DNA from: Halorhodospira neutriphila
GTDB lineage: Bacteria; Pseudomonadota; Gammaproteobacteria; Nitrococcales; Halorhodospiraceae
Direction: 5' to 3'
Length of the DNA stretch: 38,650 nucleotides
Assembly: GCF_016584055.1 (NCBI RefSeq)
Contig: NZ_NRSH01000005.1
Coordinates: forward strand, 1-38,650
The position numbers were made by a program, and so were the translations under genes. Position 1 is the stretch's first letter, and every line of letters starts with the position of its first letter. Below are positions 17,627 to 26,320 of the stretch, piece after piece. The notes beneath the pieces were generated by a model. That model was not told where the DNA came from. It saw only the letters and a program-made list of their open reading frames with translations, and did no database searches.

Positions 17627-18307
17627 GTGCTGATCTCCTATAGCCGCCAGTTCCTCTTCGTCCACATCGCCAAGACCGGCGGGACGAGCGTGCGCGCGGC
17701 CCTGCGCCGCTACCGCTGGGGCGGCTGGTACACCCTGCCGCTGTGGCTGGCCGCCCAGGCCGACCAGCTGACCCGGCCGCGCCACAAGCTGGGGCTGCGC
17801 TTCCCCCGGCACGCCAAGGCGGTGGCGGCCCAGGAGATGCTCCCGGCGCCGGTCTTCCAGGGGCTGTTCAAGTTCACCGTGGTGCGCAACCCCTGGGACC
17901 TGCAGGTCAGCTCCTGGCACCACATCCGGCGCGAGAAGCCCGAGGTGCTGCGGGGCGTGGACACCTTCGCCGACTTCCTGCGCCTGAAGTTCGACCCGGA
18001 GCGGCCCTACGACTACATGCTCGATATCTCCGCCGAGCGCCAGCACGAGTACCTCGTGGGGCTCGACGGCGAGGTCATCGTCGACTACATCGGCCGCTAC
18101 GAGCGCCTGCAGGCGGACTTCTCGGCCATCTGCCGGCGCATCGGCATCCCCGAGCCGGCGCTCCCCCACCGCCGGCGCGCCGCCGACCGGACCGACTACC
18201 GCCGCTACTACACCGATCCGCTGATCGAGCAGGTCGCCGAGCACTACCGGCGGGACATCGAGCTGCTCGGCTACACCTTCGACGGCGCCCGCGAGGAGGC
18301 CGCATGA
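17627..18307 (+). CDS. Sulfotransferase (Sulfotransfer_2-like) 1
   Basis: A 226-aa putative PAPS-dependent sulfotransferase acting on a glycan. The 5'-phosphosulfate loop is HIAKTGGTSV (residues 13-22) and the 3'-phosphate motif is VVRNPWDLQVSSW (85-97). The C-terminal half has the usual GRYERLQADFSAICRRIGI stretch. I prefer the GTG at 17627 (MLISYSRQFLFVH), because homologues begin with such a short strand. A GTG at 17561 would add 22 unrelated residues. It opens a two-gene operon: its TGA overlaps the ATG of the next sulfotransferase. Acceptor sugar unknown. Confidence 0.85.
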   Translation: MLISYSRQFLFVHIAKTGGTSVRAALRRYRWGGWYTLPLWLAAQADQLTRPRHKLGLRFPRHAKAVAAQEMLPAPVFQGLFKFTVVRNPWDLQVSSWHHIRREKPEVLRGVDTFADFLRLKFDPERPYDYMLDISAERQHEYLVGLDGEVIVDYIGRYERLQADFSAICRRIGIPEPALPHRRRAADRTDYRRYYTDPLIEQVAEHYRRDIELLGYTFDGAREEAA

Positions 18308-19305
18308 GCCCATCGAGGCCGCCGGTGCTGCTCCACATCGGCCTGCACAAGACCGGCACGCGCTTCCTCCAGCGCGAGGTCTTCGCGCAGCTCGACCCGG
18401 AGCGCTACCGCTACAACCCGGAGCCGCTCGCCTCGGCGCTGCGCCAGGCGGTGCGCCACCCCGGCGACGCCGCGTGCGCGGCGCGGCTGCGGGAGGCGGT
18501 GGCGGCGTGGCGCGGCTCGGGCGACGGGCGCACGCTGGTGCTCTCCGAGCCCCACATCTCCGGGGACATGTACAGCAGCCACTGCGACTACGCCGAGAAC
18601 CTGGCGCTGATGCGCGAGCTCTTCCCCGAGGCGCGGGTGCTCTTCTTCGTCCGCAAGCAGGCGGACTGGCTGCAGTCGGCCTACCGCCAGCACCTGGCCA
18701 AGGGCAAGCCGGTGCCTATCGAGGTGTTCCTCAACTTCTACGACGGCGCCTTCCGCCCCCGGGTGGCCCGGCAGGTCTACGGGGCGCGCAACGTCGAGGC
18801 GCTGACCCTGCGCTTCCTGGCGATCTACCGCGCCTACGCCGAGGCCTTCGGCGAGGCGGCCGTCTACCTGCTGCGCCAGGAGGACCTGCGCGCCCGGCCG
18901 GAGGCGGTCAAGGCCCTCGTCGCCCACGCCCTCGGGCAGCGGGCGCTGCCCGAGCCGCCCCGCCGGCGCGGGCACAACCGCAGCTACTCGGCCCTGGCGA
19001 TCCACCTCTTCCACCCGACGGTGCTGCGCCGCTACCCGCCGCCCGGCCCGGCCGCGGCCCGCGGCCGCCGCATCCCGCAGCGGCTCAACGACGCCCTCGC
19101 CCCGCTGCGCCGGCTGCGCCGCGCCCTGATCCAGCACGCCTTCGACCGCGTGCTCTACTACGACTGGGACCTGCTCGCCCGCCACGGCATGCGCGAGCAG
19201 ATCGAGGCGCACTACGCCGCCGAGAACGCCGAGCTCGAGCGCATCGCCCACCGCCAGCTGGCGCGGGTGGGCGAGGGGGAGCCCGCCTCGGCTCAGGGGG
19301 CGTAG
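18304..19305 (+). CDS. Sulfotransferase-like protein 2
   Basis: A 333-aa P-loop sulfotransferase-like protein, translationally coupled to the preceding gene by an ATGA overlap. The PAPS-binding loop is HIGLHKTGTR (residues 11-20) and the second motif is RVLFFVRKQADWLQSAYRQH (111-130). This H-K-T-G-T group is common in bacterial surface-polysaccharide clusters. The C-terminus is unusually rich in Arg and ends EGEPASAQGA. Its last 13 bp overlap the end of the convergent sulfotransferase gene on the other strand. The acceptor cannot be predicted. Confidence 0.82.
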   Translation: MSPSRPPVLLHIGLHKTGTRFLQREVFAQLDPERYRYNPEPLASALRQAVRHPGDAACAARLREAVAAWRGSGDGRTLVLSEPHISGDMYSSHCDYAENLALMRELFPEARVLFFVRKQADWLQSAYRQHLAKGKPVPIEVFLNFYDGAFRPRVARQVYGARNVEALTLRFLAIYRAYAEAFGEAAVYLLRQEDLRARPEAVKALVAHALGQRALPEPPRRRGHNRSYSALAIHLFHPTVLRRYPPPGPAAARGRRIPQRLNDALAPLRRLRRALIQHAFDRVLYYDWDLLARHGMREQIEAHYAAENAELERIAHRQLARVGEGEPASAQGA

Positions 19306-20162
19306 CCGAGGGCGCGCAGCGGCTCGGCGTGGGCCTCGGCGAAGGCGGTTAGCTCCGGGTCGTTGCGGTAGGCGAAGGCCCGCGAGGCGTCGAGGCGCCG
19401 CCCCTGCGCCTCGATCTGCGCCTCATCGACCGCCATGCCGCAGAACGCCACGATCCGCCGGAGGTGATCGACGGGCTCGGCGAGGAGGTCCTCGTAGCGC
19501 AGCTCCAGGGCCTGGGCGCCGAGCTCGGCGGCGTGCGCCCGGGCGCGGCGGGTGTAGGCGGACCACAGGGCCAGCCCGCCGTCGAGGGTGCCCACCGAGG
19601 GGGCGTGGCCGAAGCCGCTGCGCTTGGGGGCGAGGGGGTTCAAAGTATAGAGGGCGCGGCGGCCGCGGTAGCGGGCGATGGCCCGGGAGACCGCCTCGCT
19701 GCGCCGGGCGCGCAGGCTCTCGGCGACGTCGACGCCGTGGCGGGTGATGTGCAGCACCCGCGCCTGCGGGAAGAGGGCCCGCCACACCGGCAGGGTGTAG
19801 GTGGTGCGCGGGTCCTTGAAGCCCCACGGCTCGCCGATGCGGTGCAGGGAGCGGTAGCGCCGCCAGCGCCGGAGGCCGAGGTAGCGCGCCGCGGCCGGCC
19901 CCGCGGTGACCCCGCGCAGGTAGTCCTCGACCCAGGGGCGTGTCTGCTCGTCGGCGAGCAGGGCGTCGATGCCCGCCGGCCGCTCCCAGGTCGCGCTGGC
20001 CTGGCGGAAGAGCCAGTAGTTCAGGGCGTTGGTGAACCGGCACTCGGCGTTGCGGGTGGTCCCGCGGCCGATGTAGAGGCCGAGCGCCTCGAGCGTGCGG
20101 GTGAGCATGCTCGTCCCGGAGCGGTGCATGCCGATGAGCAGGATGGGCGGGCGTGCGGTCAT
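19293..20162 (-). CDS. Sulfotransferase family protein 3
   Basis: A 289-aa sulfotransferase. The PAPS loop near the N-terminus is LLIGMHRSGTSMLTRTLEAL (residues 8-27). The 3'-phosphate motif is RVLHITRHGVDVAESLRARR and the C-terminal ELRYEDLLAEPVDHLRRIVAF is typical of Sulfotransfer_1/3 enzymes. The ATG lies 2 bp after the stop of the msbA-type transporter, so the two form an operon. That link suggests the acceptor is a glycolipid or LPS precursor handled at the inner membrane (inference). An in-frame extension into the transporter region is not real. Confidence 0.88.
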   Translation of the reverse strand: MTARPPILLIGMHRSGTSMLTRTLEALGLYIGRGTTRNAECRFTNALNYWLFRQASATWERPAGIDALLADEQTRPWVEDYLRGVTAGPAAARYLGLRRWRRYRSLHRIGEPWGFKDPRTTYTLPVWRALFPQARVLHITRHGVDVAESLRARRSEAVSRAIARYRGRRALYTLNPLAPKRSGFGHAPSVGTLDGGLALWSAYTRRARAHAAELGAQALELRYEDLLAEPVDHLRRIVAFCGMAVDEAQIEAQGRRLDASRAFAYRNDPELTAFAEAHAEPLRALGYAP

Positions 20163-20164
20163 GG

Positions 20165-21982
20165 CTACCTGGCGAGGCTGGACGGGGCGGCCTCGCTGGC
20201 GGGGGGTGCCGCCGGCGAGGCCTGGAACTGCAGGCGGTAGAGCTGGGCGTAGCGGCCGTCCCGGGCGAGGAGCTCCGCGTGCGTGCCCTGCTCGACGATC
20301 CGGCCATCCTCGATGAAGAGGATCCGGTCGGCGTGCTCCACCGTCGAGAGCCGGTGGGCGATCACGAAGGCCGTGCGGTCCGCCATCAGGCGCTCGAGGG
20401 CCGCCTGGACGGCGCGCTCGGACTCGGCGTCGAGGGCCGAGGTGGCCTCGTCGAGCAGGAGGATCGGCGCATCCTTGAGCACCGCCCGGGCGATGGTGAT
20501 GCGCTGGCGCTGCCCGCCGGAGAGCAGGGCGCCGTGCTGGCCGACCGGCGTGTCGAAGCCCTGGGGCAGCTCCTCGATGAACGGGCGGGCGTGGGCGATC
20601 TCCGCCGCCCGCCGGATGGCCGCCTCCGAGACCGGCCCCTGGGCGCCGTAGGCGATGTTCTCGGCCACCGTGCCGCTGAAGAGGATGTCGTTCTGGGTGA
20701 TCGGGGCGATCTGGCGGCGCAGGTCCTCGAGCCGGTACGCCGGCAGGGGGGCGCCGTCGAGCCGGATCTCCCCGGCGGTGGGCTCGTAGAAGCGCATCAG
20801 CAGGTGGATGAGGGTGCTCTTCCCGCCCCCGGAGGGGCCGGTGAGCGCCACCGTCTCGCCGGGGGCGGCCTCGAGGTCGATCCCCCGCAGCACCTCGCGG
20901 CGGCCGTCGTAGGAGAAGCGCACCCCGCGGTACGCAATGTGCCCCTCGGCCCGGTCGAGGGCGCGGCGGCCGTGATCCGGCTCCGGCGGGGTGTCGACGA
21001 GCTCGAAGAGGCCCTCGGCGGCGGTGAGCCCCTTCTGGAGCTGGGCGCTGAGCTTGGCGATGCGCTTCAGGGGGGTGTTCAGCAGCAGCATGGCGCCGAG
21101 GAAGGAGGTGACCGTGCCGACGGTCAGGGTCTCGACGACGGCCTCCATCGTCGCCAGGGCCATGGTGATGGCCAGGGCGGCGGCCACCACGAGCCGGATC
21201 AGCGGCACGCTGGCGTAGCGGGTGGCGAGAAAGCGCATGAAGCGCCGCCGGTTCTGCTCGTTGAGCCGCTCGAATCGCCGGCGCTCCCGCTGCTCCTGGC
21301 CGAAGAGCTTGATCTCCTGCTGGCCGTGGACGCTCTCCTCGGCGACCCCCCCGATACCGCCCACGGCGCGGTGGATCCGCCGGCTCAGCCGCCGGAAGCG
21401 GTTGTTGATGTAGGCGATAATGCCGCCGACCAGCGGCAGCACGAGGGCCATGATCAGGATGAGCCAGGGCGAGAGGTAGACCATGTAGGCGGCGATGAGC
21501 ACGACCGTGACCGCGTCCCGGAAGACGGTCACGATGACCTTGCCGGTAGCCTGGGCGGTCTGGTTGGCCTGGTAGGTCAGCCGCGAGACGAGCTGCCCGG
21601 TCGAGAGCTGCTCGAAGGCCGCGTACGGCATGGCGAGCAGCCGATCGTGGGCCTCGAGCCGCAGCCGCTTGACCAGCCGCAGGCTGATCCACGAGCTCAG
21701 GTACTGCGAGAGGAAGAAGGCCACCCCCTGGAGGACGAGGAGCCCGAGCAGGAGCCCGGCGAAGAGCCGGAGCGTGGCAGCGTCGCGCTCGACGAGGCCG
21801 TCGTCGAGGAGCGGGCGGATGAGGGCGACGATCCCCGTCTCGGTGGCCGAGTAGAGGACCATCGTCACGATCGCCACCAGGCCGATGCGCCAGTGGGGCA
21901 GGACGTAGCCGCGGAACAGCCGCTTGAAGGTGGGCCAGGAGGGCCGGTTCGCCAGGCGGTTGGCAGCCGTCGCTGTGCTCAA
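20165..21982 (-). CDS. msbA: MsbA-type lipid A / glycolipid flippase (ABC transporter)
   Basis: The 605-aa half-transporter fuses six transmembrane helices (residues about 30-310) to a nucleotide-binding domain. Walker A is GPSGGGKST (about 379-387), the signature is LSGGQRQ (about 485), Walker B is ILLLDEATSALD (about 506-517) and the H-loop is AHRLS. The membrane part shows MsbA hallmarks such as TETGIVALIRPLLDDG, QYLSSWISLRLVKRLR and EESVHGQQEIKLFGQE. MsbA moves lipid A-core from the inner to the outer leaflet of the inner membrane. In pseudomonads msbA is likewise in the LPS region near glnE. It is co-transcribed with the sulfotransferase that follows. Confidence 0.92.
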   Translation of the reverse strand: MSTATAANRLANRPSWPTFKRLFRGYVLPHWRIGLVAIVTMVLYSATETGIVALIRPLLDDGLVERDAATLRLFAGLLLGLLVLQGVAFFLSQYLSSWISLRLVKRLRLEAHDRLLAMPYAAFEQLSTGQLVSRLTYQANQTAQATGKVIVTVFRDAVTVVLIAAYMVYLSPWLILIMALVLPLVGGIIAYINNRFRRLSRRIHRAVGGIGGVAEESVHGQQEIKLFGQEQRERRRFERLNEQNRRRFMRFLATRYASVPLIRLVVAAALAITMALATMEAVVETLTVGTVTSFLGAMLLLNTPLKRIAKLSAQLQKGLTAAEGLFELVDTPPEPDHGRRALDRAEGHIAYRGVRFSYDGRREVLRGIDLEAAPGETVALTGPSGGGKSTLIHLLMRFYEPTAGEIRLDGAPLPAYRLEDLRRQIAPITQNDILFSGTVAENIAYGAQGPVSEAAIRRAAEIAHARPFIEELPQGFDTPVGQHGALLSGGQRQRITIARAVLKDAPILLLDEATSALDAESERAVQAALERLMADRTAFVIAHRLSTVEHADRILFIEDGRIVEQGTHAELLARDGRYAQLYRLQFQASPAAPPASEAAPSSLAR

Positions 21983-22159
21983 GGGGCCTCTACTCTCCTG
22001 CTCAGCGGGCGCTCAAGGAAGCGTGCCCACGTAGGATACGGCAAAGCGCCTGATGGCGGTAAGACAATCTTCGGGGCAGGCACCTGCGACGCCGGAGTGG
22101 CGGGGTTGTCATCCCTTTGTCATACTTACCGGCCAATCGGTCTATAAGGACAGGGAGCC

Positions 22160-22768
22160 ATGGAACGTCTCCTCCTGAGCCTGGATCCTACGGCGATCAG
22201 CGCGACTCTCCTCGTGCGCACCCCCGGTGAGCGGCTACGCCTTAACCTGGGCGGTGCCCTCCTCCCGGGGCCGGTCCGGCGAGGGCGCTGGGACCGGCGG
22301 ACGCTGCCGGTCGAGGCGCACCCCGTCTATCGCCTCATGTACCGCCTGGACGCCTGCGGCTACGAACCGGAGGCGGGGGTGGTGGCCTTCGAGGCGTACT
22401 TCCGGGAGCGGGGGCTCTCCCTCGCCGCGGCTCGGGAGAAGGCAAGGCGCAAGGGGGCTGCGCTGGTCCGGCGCTACGCCGGCCTGGTGCAGGGCATGGC
22501 CGCCGAGGGCTACCGGCCGGGCCGAGCCCCGGACGAGATCGGCGTGGCCATCGCCCGGGACGGCACGCTGCTCAAGGCCCCCGGCGGCCAGCACCGCTTC
22601 GCCGCGGCCCGGCTGCTGGGGCTTGATCGCGTCACCGCCGAGGTTCGCTACATCCACCGGGATTGGCAGCGAGGCTGCAGCGGTCTCGATCCCGTGAGCC
22701 TCTGCGCCTGCATCGGGGAGCGGCTCGGGCCGGCCTGCTCTTTGGAGGGGCCCGTGGCGGCTGCCTAG
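22160..22768 (+). CDS. ParB/Srx-fold-like protein of the glycan locus
   Basis: A 202-aa protein. Residues about 120-170 (DEIGVAIARDGTLLKAPGGQHRFAAARLLGLDRVTAEVRYIHRDW) carry the G-x-H-R-x-A-A-x-x-L-G motif of the ParB/sulfiredoxin-like fold. The N-terminal part (HPVYRLMYRLD, RRYAGLVQGMAAEGY) is not a known DNA-binding domain. Proteins of this type recur in surface-polysaccharide clusters, and their function is not established. The ATG has a GGGAG ribosome-binding site. Its last 4 bp overlap the end of the convergent glycosyltransferase gene. A partition role is unlikely, since there is no ParA. Confidence 0.6.
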   Translation: MERLLLSLDPTAISATLLVRTPGERLRLNLGGALLPGPVRRGRWDRRTLPVEAHPVYRLMYRLDACGYEPEAGVVAFEAYFRERGLSLAAAREKARRKGAALVRRYAGLVQGMAAEGYRPGRAPDEIGVAIARDGTLLKAPGGQHRFAAARLLGLDRVTAEVRYIHRDWQRGCSGLDPVSLCACIGERLGPACSLEGPVAAA

Positions 22769-23874
22769 GTGGCCACGCCGAGGGCGGCGAGGTAGGCCGC
22801 CGCCGAGGCCTCCGCCCGGAAGGGCTCGGCGGCGGCGCGCAAGGTCGCCGCCGACGGCGGGTCGGCCAGCACCCGCTCCAAGCCCTCGGCCACGGCGCGG
22901 TCGTCTCCCACCGGCGCCAGGGGGCCGACGGCGCCGTCCTGGAGGATCTCCCCGGGGCCTACGGGGCAGTCGGTGGCCACTGCCGGCGTGCCGCAGGCGA
23001 GGGCCTCTACCAGCACGGCGCCCGAGCCCTCCCGCCAGGAGGTCAGCGCGAAGGCGTCGGCCCGCGCCATGTAGCGGTAGGGGTTGGGCTCGAAGCCGGG
23101 GAGCCGGACGTCCGCCGCGATCCCGAGCGCCGCCGCCTGGCGCTCCAGGGCGCCGCGCTCGCCGCCCTCGCCGAGGATGATCAGCCGGGCCGGCCGGCGC
23201 TGGCGCAGGTGCGCGAAGGCGCGCAGCAGGGTCGCCAGATCCTTGCGCGGCTCCAGGGAGCCCGCGGCGAGGACCACCGGCGGCCCCTCGCCGCCGAGCC
23301 ACTCGTCGTCGACGGGCTCGGCCGCCAGGCGCTCCAGCCGCGCCGTGACGATGGGGTTGGGGATGACGTGGAGCCGCTCGGCCGGGACGCCGGCCAGCTC
23401 ACGGAGCTCCTCGCCGAGCCCCTGCGAGGGGCAGACGACCGCCTCTGCCCGGGGGTACCAGCGCCGCATGGCGCGCAGCAGCCGCCGGCCGCGCCGGGGG
23501 CCGAGGGCCTCGGCCTGGCCGCGCAGGGTCATGCCCATGCGGATCACCACCCGGCTCGGCAGCCGGGTGAGGTAGCGGGCCTGGAGGGCCGCGCGGTTGA
23601 GGCGGTGGCTCGCCGTGAGCAGCGCCTGCGGGCGCTCCCGGCGGAGGTAGCGGACCAGGCCCGGCAGGACGGTGTTGCGGTGGGCCGCCGGCAGGGGACA
23701 GTCGCGGACGTTGGCGGGGAGCGCCTCCAGGTAGGGGCCGTGGCCGCGGATGCGCAGGAGGTCGAAGGCCTGGCCCGAGCGCGCGAGCTCGGGGAGCAGG
23801 TTGGCGACGACCCGGTCCACGCCGCTGTGCCCGGAGGTGGCGAAGAGCAGGGCGATACGGCCGTCCTCGGTCAC
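22765..23874 (-). CDS. Family 4 glycosyltransferase A
   Basis: A 369-aa GT-B enzyme. The N-terminal acceptor domain starts LLFATSGHSGVDRVVANLL. The C-terminal donor domain carries GSLEPRKDLATLLRAF, LIILGEGGERGALE and the E-x7-E motif in WREGSGAVLVEALACGTPAVATDCP. It retains configuration and uses a nucleotide sugar. It shares the same subfamily pattern as three other GT4 genes in this locus. The end overlaps the ParB-like gene by 4 bp (convergent), and the start lies 9 bp from the end of the upstream sulfotransferase gene, so it is co-transcribed with that. Sugar specificity unknown. Confidence 0.9.
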   Translation of the reverse strand: MTEDGRIALLFATSGHSGVDRVVANLLPELARSGQAFDLLRIRGHGPYLEALPANVRDCPLPAAHRNTVLPGLVRYLRRERPQALLTASHRLNRAALQARYLTRLPSRVVIRMGMTLRGQAEALGPRRGRRLLRAMRRWYPRAEAVVCPSQGLGEELRELAGVPAERLHVIPNPIVTARLERLAAEPVDDEWLGGEGPPVVLAAGSLEPRKDLATLLRAFAHLRQRRPARLIILGEGGERGALERQAAALGIAADVRLPGFEPNPYRYMARADAFALTSWREGSGAVLVEALACGTPAVATDCPVGPGEILQDGAVGPLAPVGDDRAVAEGLERVLADPPSAATLRAAAEPFRAEASAAAYLAALGVAT

Positions 23875-23883
23875 GCCGGGCCC

Positions 23884-24717
23884 CTACTGGCTGTAGCCGA
23901 GGTAGCGCTGGTAGAAGGGGTCGAGCTGCTCGTTGATCACCCGCTCGACGTAGGCGAGGTCCTCGCCCTGCAGGTACTCCCGGTAGCCGCCGACCTCCCC
24001 CTTGCGGGTCTTGAAGGTCTCCGGGTCGCTGGCGTCCCGGGCGGCGAGGCGGCTGGTGCCGAAGGCGTTGCGCGCCTCGAGCCGGCGCATGTTGCTGAAG
24101 TCGCAGAACGCCACGGCGCTCTGGATGGCCTCATCGCTTATCCCCGGGATGCCGAGGAACGCCAGCGCGCGGCGTAGCTCGCCGGCGGTGTCCTGCTGGA
24201 GGTCCTCGTAGGTGACCAGGTGGAAATCGGCCGGGGTGCCCCGGTTGGCGGCCCAGAGGTTGTAGAAGGCGACGATGGTCTCGATACCGCCTCGGCGCTG
24301 GTGGACGAACTCCTCAAGGGAGCCGGAGAAGTTCGCATTGCGCCGGGTGTTCTGGAAGTAGGAGGAGACCAGCACGTCCCGGGGGTCACGGACCATGAAC
24401 AGGACCTTGCGGCCGGTGTAGCTCGACTTGTCCGGGTCGATCTCCTCCGGGCAGCAGAACTCTGGCCCCCCGTCGTGGTGCTGGAGGATGTAGGGGACGG
24501 AGCGCCAGGGCCTGGCAAATCGCCGCAGCTTCATGGGGTTGCGGAGCCTGTGGCCGTAGTGCCCTTCCAGCGCCTTGCCGAGGAGCAGCACCAGCCACGT
24601 CCGGCCGCACTTCGGATAGGAGATCAAGTGCGCGTCGGCCCGCCACTTGCGCCACTGGCGGCGGCCGGTCTGGATGGCACGTCCTACGGCGGTACGCCGG
24701 CGGGTGATGGCAGTCAT
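23884..24717 (-). CDS. Sulfotransferase (Sulfotransfer_1 type) 4
   Basis: A 277-aa enzyme with a complete classical signature. The 5'-phosphosulfate loop is SYPKCGRTWL (33-42). The 3'-phosphate motif is VRDPRDVLVSSYF (109-121). The C-terminal FKTRKGEVGGYREYL corresponds to the RKGxxGxWK motif that closes over PAPS. The N-terminus is basic (TRRRTAVGRAIQTGRRQWRKWR). The gene is the first of an operon with glycosyltransferase A, which suggests that the sugar added by that enzyme, or a neighbouring one, is sulfated (inference). Confidence 0.92.
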   Translation of the reverse strand: MTAITRRRTAVGRAIQTGRRQWRKWRADAHLISYPKCGRTWLVLLLGKALEGHYGHRLRNPMKLRRFARPWRSVPYILQHHDGGPEFCCPEEIDPDKSSYTGRKVLFMVRDPRDVLVSSYFQNTRRNANFSGSLEEFVHQRRGGIETIVAFYNLWAANRGTPADFHLVTYEDLQQDTAGELRRALAFLGIPGISDEAIQSAVAFCDFSNMRRLEARNAFGTSRLAARDASDPETFKTRKGEVGGYREYLQGEDLAYVERVINEQLDPFYQRYLGYSQ

Positions 24718-24908
24718 AGGGGTAGAGCTCCTGGGATGAGCGTCGCCGATAAGCCGAGGGCCGTTGTTGGGGTTTGGAAGCCACAGTATTCCATCACACC
24801 GAGGCCGGTGGGGCGAAGGTTCAGCGGCACCTGCAGATGGAGGGCTCGCTGCTAAGGGTCCGGATGTGGTCTAATCCGAGCGCTTATACTTCCCTCGCCT
24901 GAGGCGTT

Positions 24909-25027
24909 ATGATCGTCTGCCATAGGCACCGCCTGATCTTCATCAAGACTCGCAAGACAGCCGGCAGCAGCATCGAGATCGCCCTGTCGAGCCTGTGCGA
25001 TGCTGGCGATATCGTGTGGCCTTTCGC
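24909..25027 (+). pseudogene. Truncated sulfotransferase, N-terminal remnant
   Basis: An ATG with GAGG just upstream starts a frame reading MIVCHRHRLIFIKTRKTAGS, then SIEIALSSLCDAGDIV. This is the N-terminal PAPS-loop region of a bacterial sulfotransferase family (FIKTRKTAGTS-IEIALS). After about 37 codons it runs into the left end of the ISL3 element and stops at 25064. No continuation is found on the far side of the element, so about 80-90% of the gene has been lost. Confidence 0.8.
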
Positions 25028-26216
25028 GGATTGTGTGGGTAACAGCCGGTTACCGCGGGGGTAGTAGGCCGATGGCCTGCCCCGATATGTTGTGCCTCGC
25101 CGCCCCTGCCAAGCGAGGAGATGCCATGGCTCAAGAGCACGCCCTGTTCACCGCCGCACTGGGGCTGAGCGCGCCCTGGGAAGTCAGCGACATCCGCTTC
25201 GACGCCGAGGCCAAGCGCATCGACTTTGATGTCACCTTCGCCAGTAGCAGCCGCTTCGCCTGCCCGGCCTGCGGCGCCGAGGGGCAGCCGGTCCATGACA
25301 CCCGCGAGCGCACCTGGCAGCACCTGCACTTCTTCGAGCACCAGGCCTACATCCACGCCGCCGTGCCGCGGGTCCATTGCCAGGCGTTCGGGAAGACCAA
25401 GCAGGTCGAGGTGCCCTGGGCGCGCCCGGAGAGCGGGTTCTCGGAGCTGTTCGAGGCCCTGGTCATCACCCTCTGCCAGCAGATGCCGGTCCGACAGGTC
25501 GCCGCCTATCTGGGCATCGGCGACGACCCGGTCTGGCGCATCCTGGATCACTACGTCGGGGCTGCCCGCGCCCAGGAGGACTTCAGCGGCGTCCGTGCGG
25601 TCGGCATCGACGAGACGGCCTCGCGCCGGGGGCAGAACGACATCACGGTCTTCCAGGAGCTCGAGGAGCGGCGACTGCTCTTCGCCTGCGAGGGCCGGGA
25701 CCAGGCGACGGTGGGCCGCTCTGCCGAGGATCTGCGCGAGCACGGTGGCGAGCCGGCATCGGTCGAGGCGGCGTGCATCGACATGAGCAAGGCGTACATC
25801 GCCGGCGTGCAGCGGCACTTGCCCCAGGCGGCGATCACCTTCGATGCCTTCCATGTCGTCCAGCTGGCGAATAACGCCGTCGACCAGGTCCGCCGCACCG
25901 AGGTGCGCACCGAGCCGGAGCTCAAGCGCACCCGCTGGGTCTGGCTCAAGGACGCCTGGCGCCACTCGCTCCAGCAGCTCACCGAGCTCCATCACCTCTC
26001 GCGGATGCGGCTGAAGACCGCCCGCGCCTGGCGGCTCAAGAACGCCCAGATCCAGGCGGCCAAGGCGCGCGCCCGAGGCTTTCGCACCACGTGCAACCTG
26101 ATCACCGTGTGCGATCTCATCGGCGGCAAGTTCACCCGTCTGCCTGCGTCACCCTACGGCACAACATGTAAGTCGGCGGCCGCCTGACCTGATGGCTAAG
26201 TTACCCACACAATCCG
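25027..26216 (+). mobile_element. ISL3-family insertion sequence, internally deleted
   Basis: Perfect 17-bp terminal inverted repeats, CGGATTGTGTGGGTAAC at 25027-25043 and its complement at 26200-26216, bound 1190 bp containing one ISL3 transposase gene. No 8-bp target duplication is visible (GCCTTTCG on the left, GGAAGGTG on the right). The element therefore probably took part in a deletion or rearrangement after insertion. It separates high-GC DNA on the left from AT-rich DNA on the right. Confidence 0.9.
25126..26187 (+). pseudogene. ISL3-family transposase with in-frame deletion of the catalytic Glu region
   Basis: The 353-aa frame has the ISL3 N-terminal zinc finger (FACPACGAEG), VPRVHCQAFGKTK, the helix-turn-helix region (QMPVRQVAAYLGIGDDPVWRIL) and the first two catalytic Asp contexts (VGIDETASRRG; FDAFHVVQLAN). 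It then jumps from LKTARAWRLKN directly to AQIQAAKARARGFRTTCNL. In full-length relatives about 55-60 residues lie between these stretches, including the third catalytic residue (the Glu of the GILEGINS-like motif before IQAAKARARG). The protein is thus shortened from about 400-plus and should be inactive. The ATG at 25126 has GAGGAG upstream. Confidence 0.8.
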
Positions 26217-26320
26217 GGAAGGTGCCCATCTGATTGGGAACTATTCATACCTCAAGATCGTTTTGAGGTTTTCGAGGGTGACGCTGAGGATTAGAATTTT
26301 AACCTTTTCAGGAGTAAGAT

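Noticed and set aside
19293-21692. 799-codon minus frame joining sulfotransferase 3 to the msbA region
   Set aside because: The upstream part is an out-of-frame shadow of msbA. The real start is the ATG at 20162, just after the msbA stop.
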